NCBI GenBank assembly: GCA_048595745.1
Contig: CP184361.1
Length of the DNA stretch: 64,000 bases
From: Aquipseudomonas alcaligenes_A
GTDB lineage: Bacteria > Pseudomonadota > Gammaproteobacteria > Pseudomonadales > Pseudomonadaceae
Direction: 5' to 3' (one strand)
The notes below the pieces were generated by a model. It was not told the origin of the DNA, made no database searches, and was given only the letters and a program-made list of their open reading frames with translations. The translations under genes and the position numbers were made by a program. Positions 35,496 to 45,374 of the stretch are shown piece after piece (position 1 is the stretch's first letter; the number at the start of each line of letters is the position of its first letter).

Positions 35496-36582
35496 TGACT
35501 CAAGCACTCAATCAAACGCTGCTGGCCCGGGCCACGGCGAAACTGGGGCCGCAGGCCTCCCTCGCCGTCGGCCTGCTGGTACTGACTGTGCTGCTGGCCA
35601 TGCCGCTGCTGCACCTGTTGCCGGCGGACCACGCCCTGCACGTCTCGGCCTATGGCCTGACCCTGGTCGGCAAGATCCTCTGCTACGCCATAGTCGCCTT
35701 GGCGCTGGACCTGGTCTGGGGCTATGCCGGCCTGCTGTCGCTCGGCCACGGCCTGTTCTTCGCCCTCGGCGGTTATGCCATGGGCATGTACCTGATGCGC
35801 CAAAGCGCGGGGGATGGCCTGCCCGCCTTCATGAGCTTCCTCGCCTGGAGCGAGCTGCCCTGGTACTGGTACGGCACCAGCAACTTCCTCTGGGCCCTGT
35901 GCCTGGTGGTGCTGGCACCCGGCCTGCTGGCCCTGGTGTTCGGCTTCTTCGCCTTCCGCTCGCGGATCAAGGGCGTGTATTTCTCGATCATGACCCAGGC
36001 ACTGACCTTCGCCGGCATGCTGCTGTTCTTCCGCAACGAGACCGGCTTCGGCGGCAACAACGGCTTCACCAACTTCCGCACCATCCTCGGCTTCGACATC
36101 ACCGCGCCGGGCACCCGCGCTTTCCTGTTCTTCTGCACCGTGCTGCTGCTGGTCGGCAGCCTGGTGCTGGGCTTTGCCCTGGCGCGCAGCAAGTTCGGCC
36201 GGGTGCTGACCGCCGTGCGCGACGCGGAGAACCGCCTGATGTTCTGCGGCTACGACCCGCGCGGCTACAAGCTGTTTATCTGGGTGCTCTCCGCCGTGCT
36301 GTGCGGCCTGGCCGGCGCGCTGTACGTGCCGCAGGTGGGCATCATCAACCCCAGCGAGATGTCGCCGACCAACTCCATCGAGGCGGCCATCTGGGTCGCC
36401 CTCGGCGGGCGCGGCACGCTGATCGGCCCGCTGCTCGGCGCCGGCCTGGTCAACGGCATGAAGAGCTGGTTCACCGTGGCCTTCCCCGAGTACTGGCTGT
36501 TCGCCCTCGGCGCGCTGTTTATCGTCATTACGCTCTTCCTGCCCAAGGGCGTGATCGGTCTGCTGAAAAAGGAGAAGGACCA

Positions 36583-36586
<4 letters not shown>
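35495..36586 (+). CDS. urtC: urea ABC transporter permease UrtC
   Basis: LivM-type permease, 363 residues, with about ten membrane helices; GYAGLLSLGHGLFFALGGYA and the cytoplasmic AVRDAENRLMFCGYDP (coupling region) are typical. The ATG overlaps the urtB stop (TGATG) and its own stop overlaps the urtD start (ATGA), so urtBCD are translationally coupled. Confidence 0.95.
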
Positions 36587-37434
<848 letters not shown>

Positions 37435-37550
37435 CCCTCTCCCCCGGCCCCTCTCCCGTAAACGGGCGAGGGGAGACAAGCAGCGCGGCGCTTCGCCTAT
37501 GCCTCGCACCAGTCCCCTCTCCCATTCATGGGAGAGGGTTAGGGAGAGGG
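37435..37550. repeat. CCCTCTCCC double-hairpin repeat, copy C (urtD / urtE)
   Basis: It begins on the base after the urtD TGA. The left part is CCCTCTCCCCCGG then CCCCTCTCCCGT-AA-ACGGGCGAGGGG; the right part is CCCTCTCCCAT-TC-ATGGGAGAGGG then TTAGGGAGAGGG. It is longer (116 bp) than copies A and B because of a unique middle. Confidence 0.8.
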
Positions 37551-37593
37551 CCTGACAGCGCCAAGCCACAAGAACAGAAACAAGGACATCGAC

Positions 37594-38292
37594 ATGCTAC
37601 AAGTCCAACAACTCCACCAGTACTACGGCGGCAGCCATATCCTGCGCGGCCTGAGCTTCGAGGCGAAGATCGGCGAAGTCACCTGCCTGCTCGGGCGCAA
37701 CGGCGTGGGCAAGACCACCCTGCTGAAATGCCTGATGGGCCTGATCCCGGCCAAGGAGGGCAGCATCAACTGGGAGGGCCAGAGCATCAACGGCCACAAG
37801 CCGCATCAGCGCGTACACGCCGGCATCGCCTATGTGCCGCAGGGTAGGGAAATTTTCCCCAGGCTTACGGTCGAGGAAAACCTGCTGATGGGGCTTTCTC
37901 GTTTTGGCGCAAAGGATGCCAAGACCGTGCCCGAGTTCATCTACGAGCTGTTCCCGGTGCTGCGCGAGATGAAGCAGCGCCGCGGCGGCGACCTCTCCGG
38001 TGGCCAGCAGCAACAGCTGGCCATCGGCCGCGCACTGGCCAGCCAGCCGCGCCTGCTGATCCTCGACGAGCCCACCGAAGGCATCCAGCCCTCGGTGATC
38101 AAGGAGATCGGCGTGGTCATCAGAAAACTCGCGGAACGCGGCGACATGGCCATCCTGCTGGTCGAGCAGTTCTACGACTTCGCCGCCGAGCTGGCCGACC
38201 AGTATCTGGTGATGAGTCGTGGCGAGATCGTCCAGCAGGGCCGTGGCGAGACCATGGAGGCCGACGGCGTGCGCGGCCTGGTGGCGATCTGA
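37594..38292 (+). CDS. urtE: urea ABC transporter ATP-binding protein UrtE
   Basis: LivF-type ATPase, 232 residues. Walker A is GRNGVGKTT (about 34-42), the signature LSGGQQQQLAIGRAL, Walker B LLILDEPTEGI, and the switch region LLVEQFYDFA. ATG 37594 has AAGGACATCGAC just upstream. It is convergent with the chemoreceptor gene, with only 9 bp between the stops and no clear terminator. Confidence 0.95.
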   Translation: MLQVQQLHQYYGGSHILRGLSFEAKIGEVTCLLGRNGVGKTTLLKCLMGLIPAKEGSINWEGQSINGHKPHQRVHAGIAYVPQGREIFPRLTVEENLLMGLSRFGAKDAKTVPEFIYELFPVLREMKQRRGGDLSGGQQQQLAIGRALASQPRLLILDEPTEGIQPSVIKEIGVVIRKLAERGDMAILLVEQFYDFAAELADQYLVMSRGEIVQQGRGETMEADGVRGLVAI

Positions 38293-38301
38293 GGGCGGCG
38301 C

Positions 38302-40290
38302 TCAGCCGCCGCGACTCATGCGGGCCAGGCGCTCGGACAGCGCCTGCATGGCCCCACCCAGTTCACGCAGCGTGCCGGCATCGCGAGCGCCCTGCTCACT
38401 CGCGGCATGGATGCGCACTGCCAACTCGTTGATCTCATGCGCCACATGGCTCTGCTCTTGCGCGGCCACGGCAATCTGCTGGGCGCGCCGGACGATGTCA
38501 TCAAAGCTGGATACGGTCCCACCCAGGGTGGCCGACACGCTGCCGGCCTGCTGCACCGAAGTCCGCGTCCTCTCGACCCCGCCCTGCATGGTCGCCACCG
38601 CCCTGGCCGATGCCTGACGCAGCGCTCCGATCATCTCCTGGATCTCGTTGGCCGAAGCCTGAGTGCGCCCCGCCAATGTCCTGACCTCGTCAGCCACCAC
38701 GGCAAACCCACGCCCCTGCTCGCCGGCACGCGCCGCCTCGATGGCCGCGTTCAACGCCAGCAGATTGGTCTGCTCGGAGATCGACTTGATCACCTCCAGG
38801 ACGGTGCTGACCTTCTCGATGTCCTGGCCCAGCTGCGTGATCGCCTGCGCCGCGCCCTCGATCTCGCTGGCCAGCGTCTGAATCGAGGCACTGTTGTTCT
38901 GCACCTCCTGCTGCCCCTTGAGCGCCAGGTCGAGGGATTGACTGGCCGTGTTCGAGCAGTCGGTGGTGTTGTTCGCCACTTCCTGGGCACTGGCCGACAT
39001 CTGGGTGATGGCGGTTGCCAAGAGCGTGTTGTCCTCGCGCTGCAGCTCGGCACGCTCGGCGATGCCGGTCGATAGCTGTGCCAGCTGAGAGGCCTGTTGC
39101 TGAAGGGCTGCCGACTCTTCAGCGATGGCACCGAGCATGTTGCGCAGGGACCCGGAGTAGCGGTTCACCGCCCCGCGCAACTCGCCAATCTCGTCGGCAC
39201 GGCGAATATCCAGCTCACTGGCGCGGCCGCCCTGGCCCAGCGTGCGAATCTGCTCGGTGGTTTCCTCAAGCTGGGCCAGCAGACGCTTGCCTGCCAGCCA
39301 GGCCAAACCCAGCAACACCGTCAGCAACGGCAACAGAAACAGCAGGATCTCCGCCGTCAGCCGGTCAGCCAACTGCGTCACCTCGGCCTCCGGCGTCACC
39401 AACCCCACCCGCCAGCCGGTGCCGTTCATCGTCTCCAGGCTCACATAGGCAGGCCCACCCAACCGGTCATCATGCTCGATGAACAGCGTCCGTGCCTTTT
39501 CGCCAGCTGCCAAGGCCTCGGCAACCGGCGCGAACCAGGGCAACTCCGCTCGCAGTTTGTCCAGCGTCGGCAGCCCCTGCGTCGCCTGGGCACCCGGGAA
39601 GAACAGCAGGTTACCGGCACGATCAACGGCAAAGGCATAGCCACCGCTGACACCTCCCTCGCGCTCCAGAAAGCGGGCCAGCCCATCCAGCTTGAGATCG
39701 ATGGTGGCAACCCCGGCGAAGCGACCCGATTCACTGTAAGGCACACTGCAGGTGGTCATGGCCACCCCGGTCACCGGGTCCTGGTAGGCATCGGACCACA
39801 CGCAGCGACCGCCAGGTGCCGTGCGCGCACTGCTGTACCAGGCCTCGGCGTGGTAAGCCGCTGCGCTGTCGGAGTTGTAGTCATCCGAGTAATCCAAACC
39901 ACCCTGAGCGTTGCGCGCCCAGAAGAAACTGCGCCGCTCGGTACCGGCGGCAAAGGCATTGGGTTCGGGCCACAGACCACCGCCGGCAATGGAGGCATCG
40001 CCCTGGCTGTCGACTATGTTGGGCAGCTGCGCCTTCACCAGCGCCTCATCCTTGGACAAGGTCTCGGCCAGGTGCGCCATGGCCGCCGTGGTGCCCTCGA
40101 TCAGGCTGAGCTGCACGGCCAACTGACGCGTGATGGCCATGGCCGACTGCTCGGCGGAGGCCGTGCCGGCCTCGACCAGTTGCGGTTTGCCGCGCAGGGT
40201 CATCACCGAGAAGATCGCCAGCGCGGTCAGCGCCAGGAGCAACAGGCTGCCCAGCGTCATGCGCGGAGCGATACGGGAGGGAAAAGACAT
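38302..40290 (-). CDS. methyl-accepting chemotaxis protein with dCache sensor
   Basis: A 662-residue chemoreceptor: TM1 (about 12-32), periplasmic dCache_1-type sensor (about 38-300), TM2 (about 310-333), HAMP, and a signalling domain with intact tip EQTNLLALNAAIEAARAG (about 500-518). The membrane-distal pocket region reads HAEAWYSSA...WSDAYQDPVTG; the WY and D of the amino-acid/amine pocket are present, but the Arg of the Y-x4-R-x-WY amino-acid motif is replaced, so the ligand may not be a standard amino acid. Its position between urtE and the ethanolamine genes suggests an amine- or urea-related ligand (inference). Confidence 0.85.
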   Translation of the reverse strand: MSFPSRIAPRMTLGSLLLLALTALAIFSVMTLRGKPQLVEAGTASAEQSAMAITRQLAVQLSLIEGTTAAMAHLAETLSKDEALVKAQLPNIVDSQGDASIAGGGLWPEPNAFAAGTERRSFFWARNAQGGLDYSDDYNSDSAAAYHAEAWYSSARTAPGGRCVWSDAYQDPVTGVAMTTCSVPYSESGRFAGVATIDLKLDGLARFLEREGGVSGGYAFAVDRAGNLLFFPGAQATQGLPTLDKLRAELPWFAPVAEALAAGEKARTLFIEHDDRLGGPAYVSLETMNGTGWRVGLVTPEAEVTQLADRLTAEILLFLLPLLTVLLGLAWLAGKRLLAQLEETTEQIRTLGQGGRASELDIRRADEIGELRGAVNRYSGSLRNMLGAIAEESAALQQQASQLAQLSTGIAERAELQREDNTLLATAITQMSASAQEVANNTTDCSNTASQSLDLALKGQQEVQNNSASIQTLASEIEGAAQAITQLGQDIEKVSTVLEVIKSISEQTNLLALNAAIEAARAGEQGRGFAVVADEVRTLAGRTQASANEIQEMIGALRQASARAVATMQGGVERTRTSVQQAGSVSATLGGTVSSFDDIVRRAQQIAVAAQEQSHVAHEINELAVRIHAASEQGARDAGTLRELGGAMQALSERLARMSRGG

Positions 40291-40352
40291 GGGGCTAGCT
40301 CCACAACGGCTAATAGGTGGAACACGGTCGGACAGTGGCGCGCCGTGCAGAC

Positions 40353-41159
40353 TCAGCCAGTAATCAGGAAGTTACCGCCGGTTGGTGCGCCCTCCAATGT
40401 GGCGACCTCGGCTTCATCCTTGAGGCTGACCCCGGACAACTTTCGTCGACAGGCCTCACGCATCAGGTATAGCAGCTTGTGCGCGGCCACACCGTAGCTC
40501 ATCCCCTCCAGGCGTACGTTGGAGATGCAGTTGCGGAAGGCGTCGGTCAGGCCGACCCTGGGCGCATAGGTGAAGTACAGGCCGAGGCTGTCCGGCGAAC
40601 TCAGCCCCGGACGCTCGCCGATCAGGATCACCACCATCTTCGCGCCGAGCAGCTCGGCCACCTCGTCGGCAACTGCCACCCGCCCCTGGCGCACCACGCA
40701 GAGCGGCGCCAGCGACCAGCCATCGCCGCTCATCTGCTCGCGCAGGCGGGCGAGGAAAGGCGCGGCATGTCGCTCGATGGCCAGGGCCGACAGGCCGTCG
40801 GCGATGACAATGGCCAGGTCGTAGCCCTGCGGATGCTCGGCGCGGTGGTCGCGCAGGCGTTGCGCCGAAGCAGCATCCAGGCGTCGCCCCAGGTCCGGGC
40901 GCTGCAGGTAGGTATGCCGGTCGCCGGCCGCGCTGTGCAGCTGCAGCACTGGCAGTCCCTGGCTGGCCAGGCCCTCGGCCAGCGCCTCGGCATGCAACGG
41001 CAGGTGCACGGCGTCGCGCGCCTGGGCATGGGCGAACTGGAAATCCAGCTGCGCCGCCGTGGGCAGGCTGGTGCCGGCACGTCCCAAAGCAATGCGCGCC
41101 GGAGTCAGGCGGCGTAGCGCGATCCACGGATTGGCCGCGAGTTCGTCATGATCGTTCAT
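40353..41159 (-). CDS. eutC: ethanolamine ammonia-lyase small subunit
   Basis: Small subunit of the adenosylcobalamin-dependent enzyme that splits ethanolamine to acetaldehyde and ammonia. It has 268 residues; family motifs include LQLHSAAGDRHTYLQRPDLGR, VIADGLSALA, LIGERPGLSS and SNVRLEGMSYGVAA. ATG 41159 (MNDHDEL) is chosen because GGAG lies 6 nt upstream; ATG 41165 overlaps that site. It starts 11 bp after the eutB stop. No microcompartment genes are nearby, as in other pseudomonads. Confidence 0.94.
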   Translation of the reverse strand: MNDHDELAANPWIALRRLTPARIALGRAGTSLPTAAQLDFQFAHAQARDAVHLPLHAEALAEGLASQGLPVLQLHSAAGDRHTYLQRPDLGRRLDAASAQRLRDHRAEHPQGYDLAIVIADGLSALAIERHAAPFLARLREQMSGDGWSLAPLCVVRQGRVAVADEVAELLGAKMVVILIGERPGLSSPDSLGLYFTYAPRVGLTDAFRNCISNVRLEGMSYGVAAHKLLYLMREACRRKLSGVSLKDEAEVATLEGAPTGGNFLITG

Positions 41160-41170
41160 CGCCATCTCCA

Positions 41171-42565
41171 CTAGGCCAGCTGCGCCAGGGCGCTGCGGAA
41201 GGCAGGTGGCACCGCGTCGCCGAGGCGCAGGCGGCCGCCTTGCTGATGCAGGATGTTCATCCGTTCCAGCCACGCCTCGAACTCCGGCGCCGGGCGCAGG
41301 CCGAGCACCTGGCGCGCGTAGAGCGCGTCGTGGAACGAGGTGGTCTGGTAGTTGAGCATCACGTCGTCGGAGCCGGGGATGCCCATGATGAAGTTGATGC
41401 CGGCCGTGCCGAGCAGGGTCAGCAGGGTGTCCATGTCGTCCTGGTCGGCCTCGGCATGGTTGGTGTAACAGATGTCGCAGCCCATCGGCACGCCGAGCAG
41501 CTTGCCGCAGAAGTGGTCTTCCAGACCGGCGCGGATGATCTGCTTACCGTTGTACAGATACTCCGGGCCGATGAAGCCGACCACGGTATTGACCAGAAAC
41601 GGCTTGTAGTGGCGTGCCACCGCATAGGCGCGCACCTCGCAGGTCTGCTGGTCGACGCCATGGTGGGCGTTGGCCGACAGCGCGCTGCCCTGGCCGGTCT
41701 CGAAGTACATCAGGTTGTCGCCCAGCGTGCCGCGCTTCTGCGAAAGCCCGGCCTCGTAACCCTCCTGCAGCACCTGCAGGGTGATGCCGAAGCCGGCGTT
41801 GGCCGCCTCGGTACCGGCAATGGACTGGAACACCAGGTCGACCGGCGCGCCGCGCTCGATGGCGGCGATGGAGCTGGTGACGTGGGTCAGCACGCAGGCC
41901 TGGGTAGGAATCTCGTAACGCTGGATGATCGCGTCGAGCATCTTCAGCAGATCGGTCAGCGCGCCCAGGCTGTCGGTGGCCGGGTTGATGCCGAACATGG
42001 CGTCGCCGTTGCCGTAGAGCAGGCCGTCGAGAATGCTGGCGGCGATGCCGGACGGATCGTCGGTCGGATGGTTGGGCTGCAGGCGCGTCGACATGCGTCC
42101 GCGCAGGCCCATGGTGTTGCGAAAACGGGTGACCACGCGGATCTTCTGCGCCACCAGGATCAGGTCCTGCACGCGCATGATCTTCGACACCGCCGCCGCC
42201 ATTTCCGGCGTCAGACCCGGCGCCAGGGCGCGCAGGCTGGCCTCGTCGGCGTGCTCGCCGAGCAGCCAGTCGCGGAAGCCGCCGACGGTGAGGTGGGCAA
42301 CCGGGGCGAAGGCGGTCGCGTCGTGGCTGTCGATGATCAGCCGGGTGATCTCGTCGTCTTCGTAGGGAATCAGTGCCTCGTCGAGGAAGTGCCGCAACGG
42401 GATGTTGGCCAACGCCATCTGTGCCGCGACGCGCTCGGCATCGCTGCTGGCGGCCACGCCGGCCAGGTAGTCACCGGAGCGCGCCGGGCTGGCCTTGGCC
42501 ATCACCTCGCGCAGGCTGTCGAAGCGCCAGGTCTGGTGGCCGACGGTATGGCTGAAACTGGCCAT
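41171..42565 (-). CDS. eutB: ethanolamine ammonia-lyase large subunit
   Basis: Catalytic TIM-barrel subunit, 464 residues. Recognisable stretches are RFRNTMGLRGRMSTRLQPNH, DLVFQSIAGTEAAN, FGITLQVLQEGYE and FETGQGSALSANAHHGVDQQ, and C-terminal GIPGSDDVMLNYQTTSFHDA. The start ATG 42565 has GGAGA 7-8 nt upstream. An intrinsic terminator separates it from the upstream permease gene, so its expression is probably lower than the permease or partly independent. Confidence 0.96.
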   Translation of the reverse strand: MASFSHTVGHQTWRFDSLREVMAKASPARSGDYLAGVAASSDAERVAAQMALANIPLRHFLDEALIPYEDDEITRLIIDSHDATAFAPVAHLTVGGFRDWLLGEHADEASLRALAPGLTPEMAAAVSKIMRVQDLILVAQKIRVVTRFRNTMGLRGRMSTRLQPNHPTDDPSGIAASILDGLLYGNGDAMFGINPATDSLGALTDLLKMLDAIIQRYEIPTQACVLTHVTSSIAAIERGAPVDLVFQSIAGTEAANAGFGITLQVLQEGYEAGLSQKRGTLGDNLMYFETGQGSALSANAHHGVDQQTCEVRAYAVARHYKPFLVNTVVGFIGPEYLYNGKQIIRAGLEDHFCGKLLGVPMGCDICYTNHAEADQDDMDTLLTLLGTAGINFIMGIPGSDDVMLNYQTTSFHDALYARQVLGLRPAPEFEAWLERMNILHQQGGRLRLGDAVPPAFRSALAQLA

Positions 42566-42580
42566 CGTTCTCTCCTGAAA

Positions 42581-42605
42581 CAAAAGCCCGCCGTCGCCGG
42601 CGGGC
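42581..42605 (-). terminator. intrinsic terminator or attenuator between eat and eutB
   Basis: On the minus strand an 8-bp GC stem (GCCCGCCG / CGGCGGGC, 4-nt loop) is followed by TTTTG. It lies between the permease and eutB, which otherwise look like one operon, so it probably gives partial read-through. Confidence 0.7.
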
Positions 42606-42614
42606 GCATCACGC

Positions 42615-43979
42615 TTAAGGTTGCAGCAGGGCGTCGGCCGGCACGGCATTGCGCTGGGCGCCGGTCAGCAGGAAGTACACCATACCGATGCTCATCAGAC
42701 CGAGGAACAGCAGAGCAATGGTGCCGTTGAACCAGATCATCGCCGCCAGGCACACCAGGGCCAGGGCCAGGGCGATGCCCGGTACCAGCGGGTAGCCCGG
42801 TGCCTTAAAGGTGCGTTCCAGATTCGGCTCGCTCTTACGCAGTTTGAACAGGCTGAGCATGCTCATGATGTACATGACGATGGCGCCAAACACGCTCATG
42901 GTGATCATGGCCGCCGTCAGGCTCATGCCCTGCAGGGCGATCAGACCATCGCTGTAGATCGCCGCGATACCGATCAGGCCGCCGGCGATGATGGCGCGGT
43001 GCGGGGTGTGGAACCGCGACAGCTTGGCCAGGGCCGGCGGCAGGTAGCCTGCGCGAGCCAGGGCGAAGAACTGCCGGGAGTAGCCGAGGATGATGCCGTG
43101 GAAGCTGGCGACCAGGCCGAACAGGCCGATCCACACCAGCATGTGCAGCCAGCCGGAGTTCTCGCCGACCACCGCCTTCATCGCCTGCGGCAGCGGGTCG
43201 TTGATGCCGGACAGGGCCTTCCAGTCGCCCACGCCACCGGCCATCACCATGACACCGATAGCCAGGAACACCAGGGTCAGGATGCCGGCCACATAGGCAC
43301 GCGGGATGGTGCGTTTCGGGTCCTTGGCCTCCTCGGCAGCCATGGCGGCGCCCTCGATGGCAAGGAAGAACCAGATGGCAAACGGGATGGCGGCGAAGAT
43401 GCCAGCCACAGCAGGCAGGCCGAACTCATTGCTACCGGCCCAGCCGTCGATCACGAAGTTACTGAAGCTGAAGCCCGGCGCCACCACGCCCATGAACACC
43501 AGCAGCTCGACCACTGCCAGCACCGTGACCACCAGCTCGAAGGTCGCGGCGATACTCACCCCGACGATGTTCAGGGTCATGAAGACGATGTAGGCACCGA
43601 CCGCGATGAGTTTCGGGTCGAGCCCGGGGAACTGCACATTGAGGTAGGCGCCGATGGCCATGGCGATGGCCGGCGGGGCGAAAACGAATTCAATCAGAGT
43701 GGCCATGCCGGCGATCATCCCGCCGGCCGGACCGAAAGCACGGCGGCTATAGGCGAAAGGCCCGCCGGCATGCGGGATGGCGGTGGTCAGCTCGGTGAAG
43801 CTGAAGATGAAGCAGCTGTACATCGCCGCCACCATCAGCGTGGTAACCAGAAAGCCCAGCGTGCCTGCGGCCCCCCAGCCATAGCTCCAGCCGAAGTATT
43901 CCCCGGAAATCACCAGACCCACGGCGATGCCCCAGAGGTGCAGGGTGCCGAGCGTCGGTTTGAGTGTCGTTGTTGTCAT
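42615..43979 (-). CDS. eat: ethanolamine permease (APC family)
   Basis: A 454-residue amino acid/polyamine/organocation permease with about twelve helices. The N-terminal LWGIAVGLVISGEYFGWSYG is diagnostic of the ethanolamine permease subgroup, and AIPHAGGPFAYSRRAFGP is an APC helix-3 motif. ATG 43979 (MTTTTLKPTLG) has GAGGAA about 7 nt upstream; the frame extends further upstream without family similarity. It is divergent from the AraC-type gene. Confidence 0.93.
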   Translation of the reverse strand: MTTTTLKPTLGTLHLWGIAVGLVISGEYFGWSYGWGAAGTLGFLVTTLMVAAMYSCFIFSFTELTTAIPHAGGPFAYSRRAFGPAGGMIAGMATLIEFVFAPPAIAMAIGAYLNVQFPGLDPKLIAVGAYIVFMTLNIVGVSIAATFELVVTVLAVVELLVFMGVVAPGFSFSNFVIDGWAGSNEFGLPAVAGIFAAIPFAIWFFLAIEGAAMAAEEAKDPKRTIPRAYVAGILTLVFLAIGVMVMAGGVGDWKALSGINDPLPQAMKAVVGENSGWLHMLVWIGLFGLVASFHGIILGYSRQFFALARAGYLPPALAKLSRFHTPHRAIIAGGLIGIAAIYSDGLIALQGMSLTAAMITMSVFGAIVMYIMSMLSLFKLRKSEPNLERTFKAPGYPLVPGIALALALVCLAAMIWFNGTIALLFLGLMSIGMVYFLLTGAQRNAVPADALLQP

Positions 43980-44270
43980 TGCCAGTTCCTCGATGTGGGC
44001 GTCGAACGCCAGGCGAGGATATCCAGCCTGCCCCGGCCGAGACTTGACCTTGCAAAGTCCACGCACAGCTGCAGAGTCAAGTCGCTCGGGCGGCCGGAAA
44101 GCCTTCTGCGACGGGCCTTTGCGCCATGCCGGTGCACAGCCGCACAGCGCTGCCCCAAGGCGATGCAGGCAGCCGACAAACAAACGCACCGAAGCTTATT
44201 CCCACGCACCCCGGTAGCGGGGCACGACTATTGCTAAATATCTGGCAACACTGTCGTGGCAGGTCGCCCC

Positions 44271-45320
44271 ATGTCCCTGAACTTCGCCCATCCGCTGGCC
44301 ACCGCTGACTCGCCGAGCAACCTCGGCGTGCTGTCGGCGGCTGCCTGCGGCCTGGACGCGTTCATCGCCCAGCAGGGCGGCGACGTGGACCGGGTATTCG
44401 GCGTTGCGGGCATCGACCCTGACCTGCTGCAGCACCCGACACTCAGCCTCAGCCTGAGCAACTACTGCAAGGTGCTGGAGGAAGCGGCCAGCCAGTCCGG
44501 CTGCGACAACTTCGGCCTGCGCTATGGCCAGCAGTTCCTGCCGCGCGCCCTCGGCCTGCTCGGCTATGTCGGGCTCTGTTCGCATAGCCTGGAGCAGGCC
44601 CTGCAGAATTTCGCCCGAGCCTTTCCCTACCACCAGCACGACACGCTGATCCGCCTGGTGGACATCGGCGAGTGCTACCGCTTCGACTATCAGGTGCATC
44701 ACCCGGCCATCCTCGATCGCCGCCAGGACGCCGAGTTGACCATGGGCATGGCGCTGAACCTGGTGCGCCACGCCCTGGGGCCGGACTGGGCACCGCGTGC
44801 CGTGCTGTTCGAACATGCCAGGCCGGAAGGCTGGCGCGAGCACCAGGCGGCCTTCGACGCCCCCGTGCTGTTCGACCAGCCCTGCAATGCCCTGCTGATT
44901 CCCAAACGCGACATCGCCGGCAAACTGATGCCCGAGCGCGATCCGGTGCTGCTGATGCTGGTGCAGGACGCCATCGTCCGCCTCGGCGGCCAGCAATCGC
45001 CGCAGTGCCTGGTCGACCAGGCCCGCGGCCTGGTGCGCGATGCCCTGCCGCTGGGCGAACCCTCGCTGGAACGGGTCGCCGCCGGCCTCGGCCTGACCCC
45101 GGCCGCCCTGCAACGGCGCCTGCGCGAACAGAACCTGAGTTTCTCCGCGCTGATCGATCAGGTACGCCGCGAACTGGCCCTGCACTACCTGCGCCGGCGC
45201 CTGCCGGTCAGTGAACTGGCGCCACTGCTCGGCTACTCCGAGACCAGCGCCTTCTCCCGCGCCTTCCGCCGCTGGTTCGACGCCAGCCCGCGGCAATGGC
45301 TGCAGATGAGCACGGCCTGA
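44271..45320 (+). CDS. AraC-family regulator, probable control of ethanolamine genes
   Basis: A 349-residue transcription factor with an N-terminal arabinose-binding-like (OruR/ArgR-type) domain (about 30-215) and a C-terminal double helix-turn-helix (about 250-345; AAGLGLTPAALQRRLREQ and LLGYSETSAFSRAFRRW). It is divergent from eat across a 291-bp gap, the usual layout of a local activator. In P. aeruginosa, by contrast, the ethanolamine genes depend on a sigma-54 activator as I recall. ATG 44271 has AGG about 8 nt upstream; GTG 44256 is possible. I see no clear operator pair in the gap. Confidence 0.85.
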   Translation: MSLNFAHPLATADSPSNLGVLSAAACGLDAFIAQQGGDVDRVFGVAGIDPDLLQHPTLSLSLSNYCKVLEEAASQSGCDNFGLRYGQQFLPRALGLLGYVGLCSHSLEQALQNFARAFPYHQHDTLIRLVDIGECYRFDYQVHHPAILDRRQDAELTMGMALNLVRHALGPDWAPRAVLFEHARPEGWREHQAAFDAPVLFDQPCNALLIPKRDIAGKLMPERDPVLLMLVQDAIVRLGGQQSPQCLVDQARGLVRDALPLGEPSLERVAAGLGLTPAALQRRLREQNLSFSALIDQVRRELALHYLRRRLPVSELAPLLGYSETSAFSRAFRRWFDASPRQWLQMSTA

Positions 45321-45374
45321 ATCCATGCCGCCACGCTACACTGCCGCCTCGTCCAGTCTGCCTGGAACCACCGC

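Noticed and set aside
38302..40497. Long + strand frames across the chemoreceptor gene
   Set aside because: The minus-strand product has an intact signalling tip, sensor and membrane helices; the + strand frames have none.
43980..44270. Sigma-54 promoter for eat
   Set aside because: No GG-N10-GC with supporting bases was found on the minus strand; TTGCAAAGTCCACGC has the wrong second dinucleotide.
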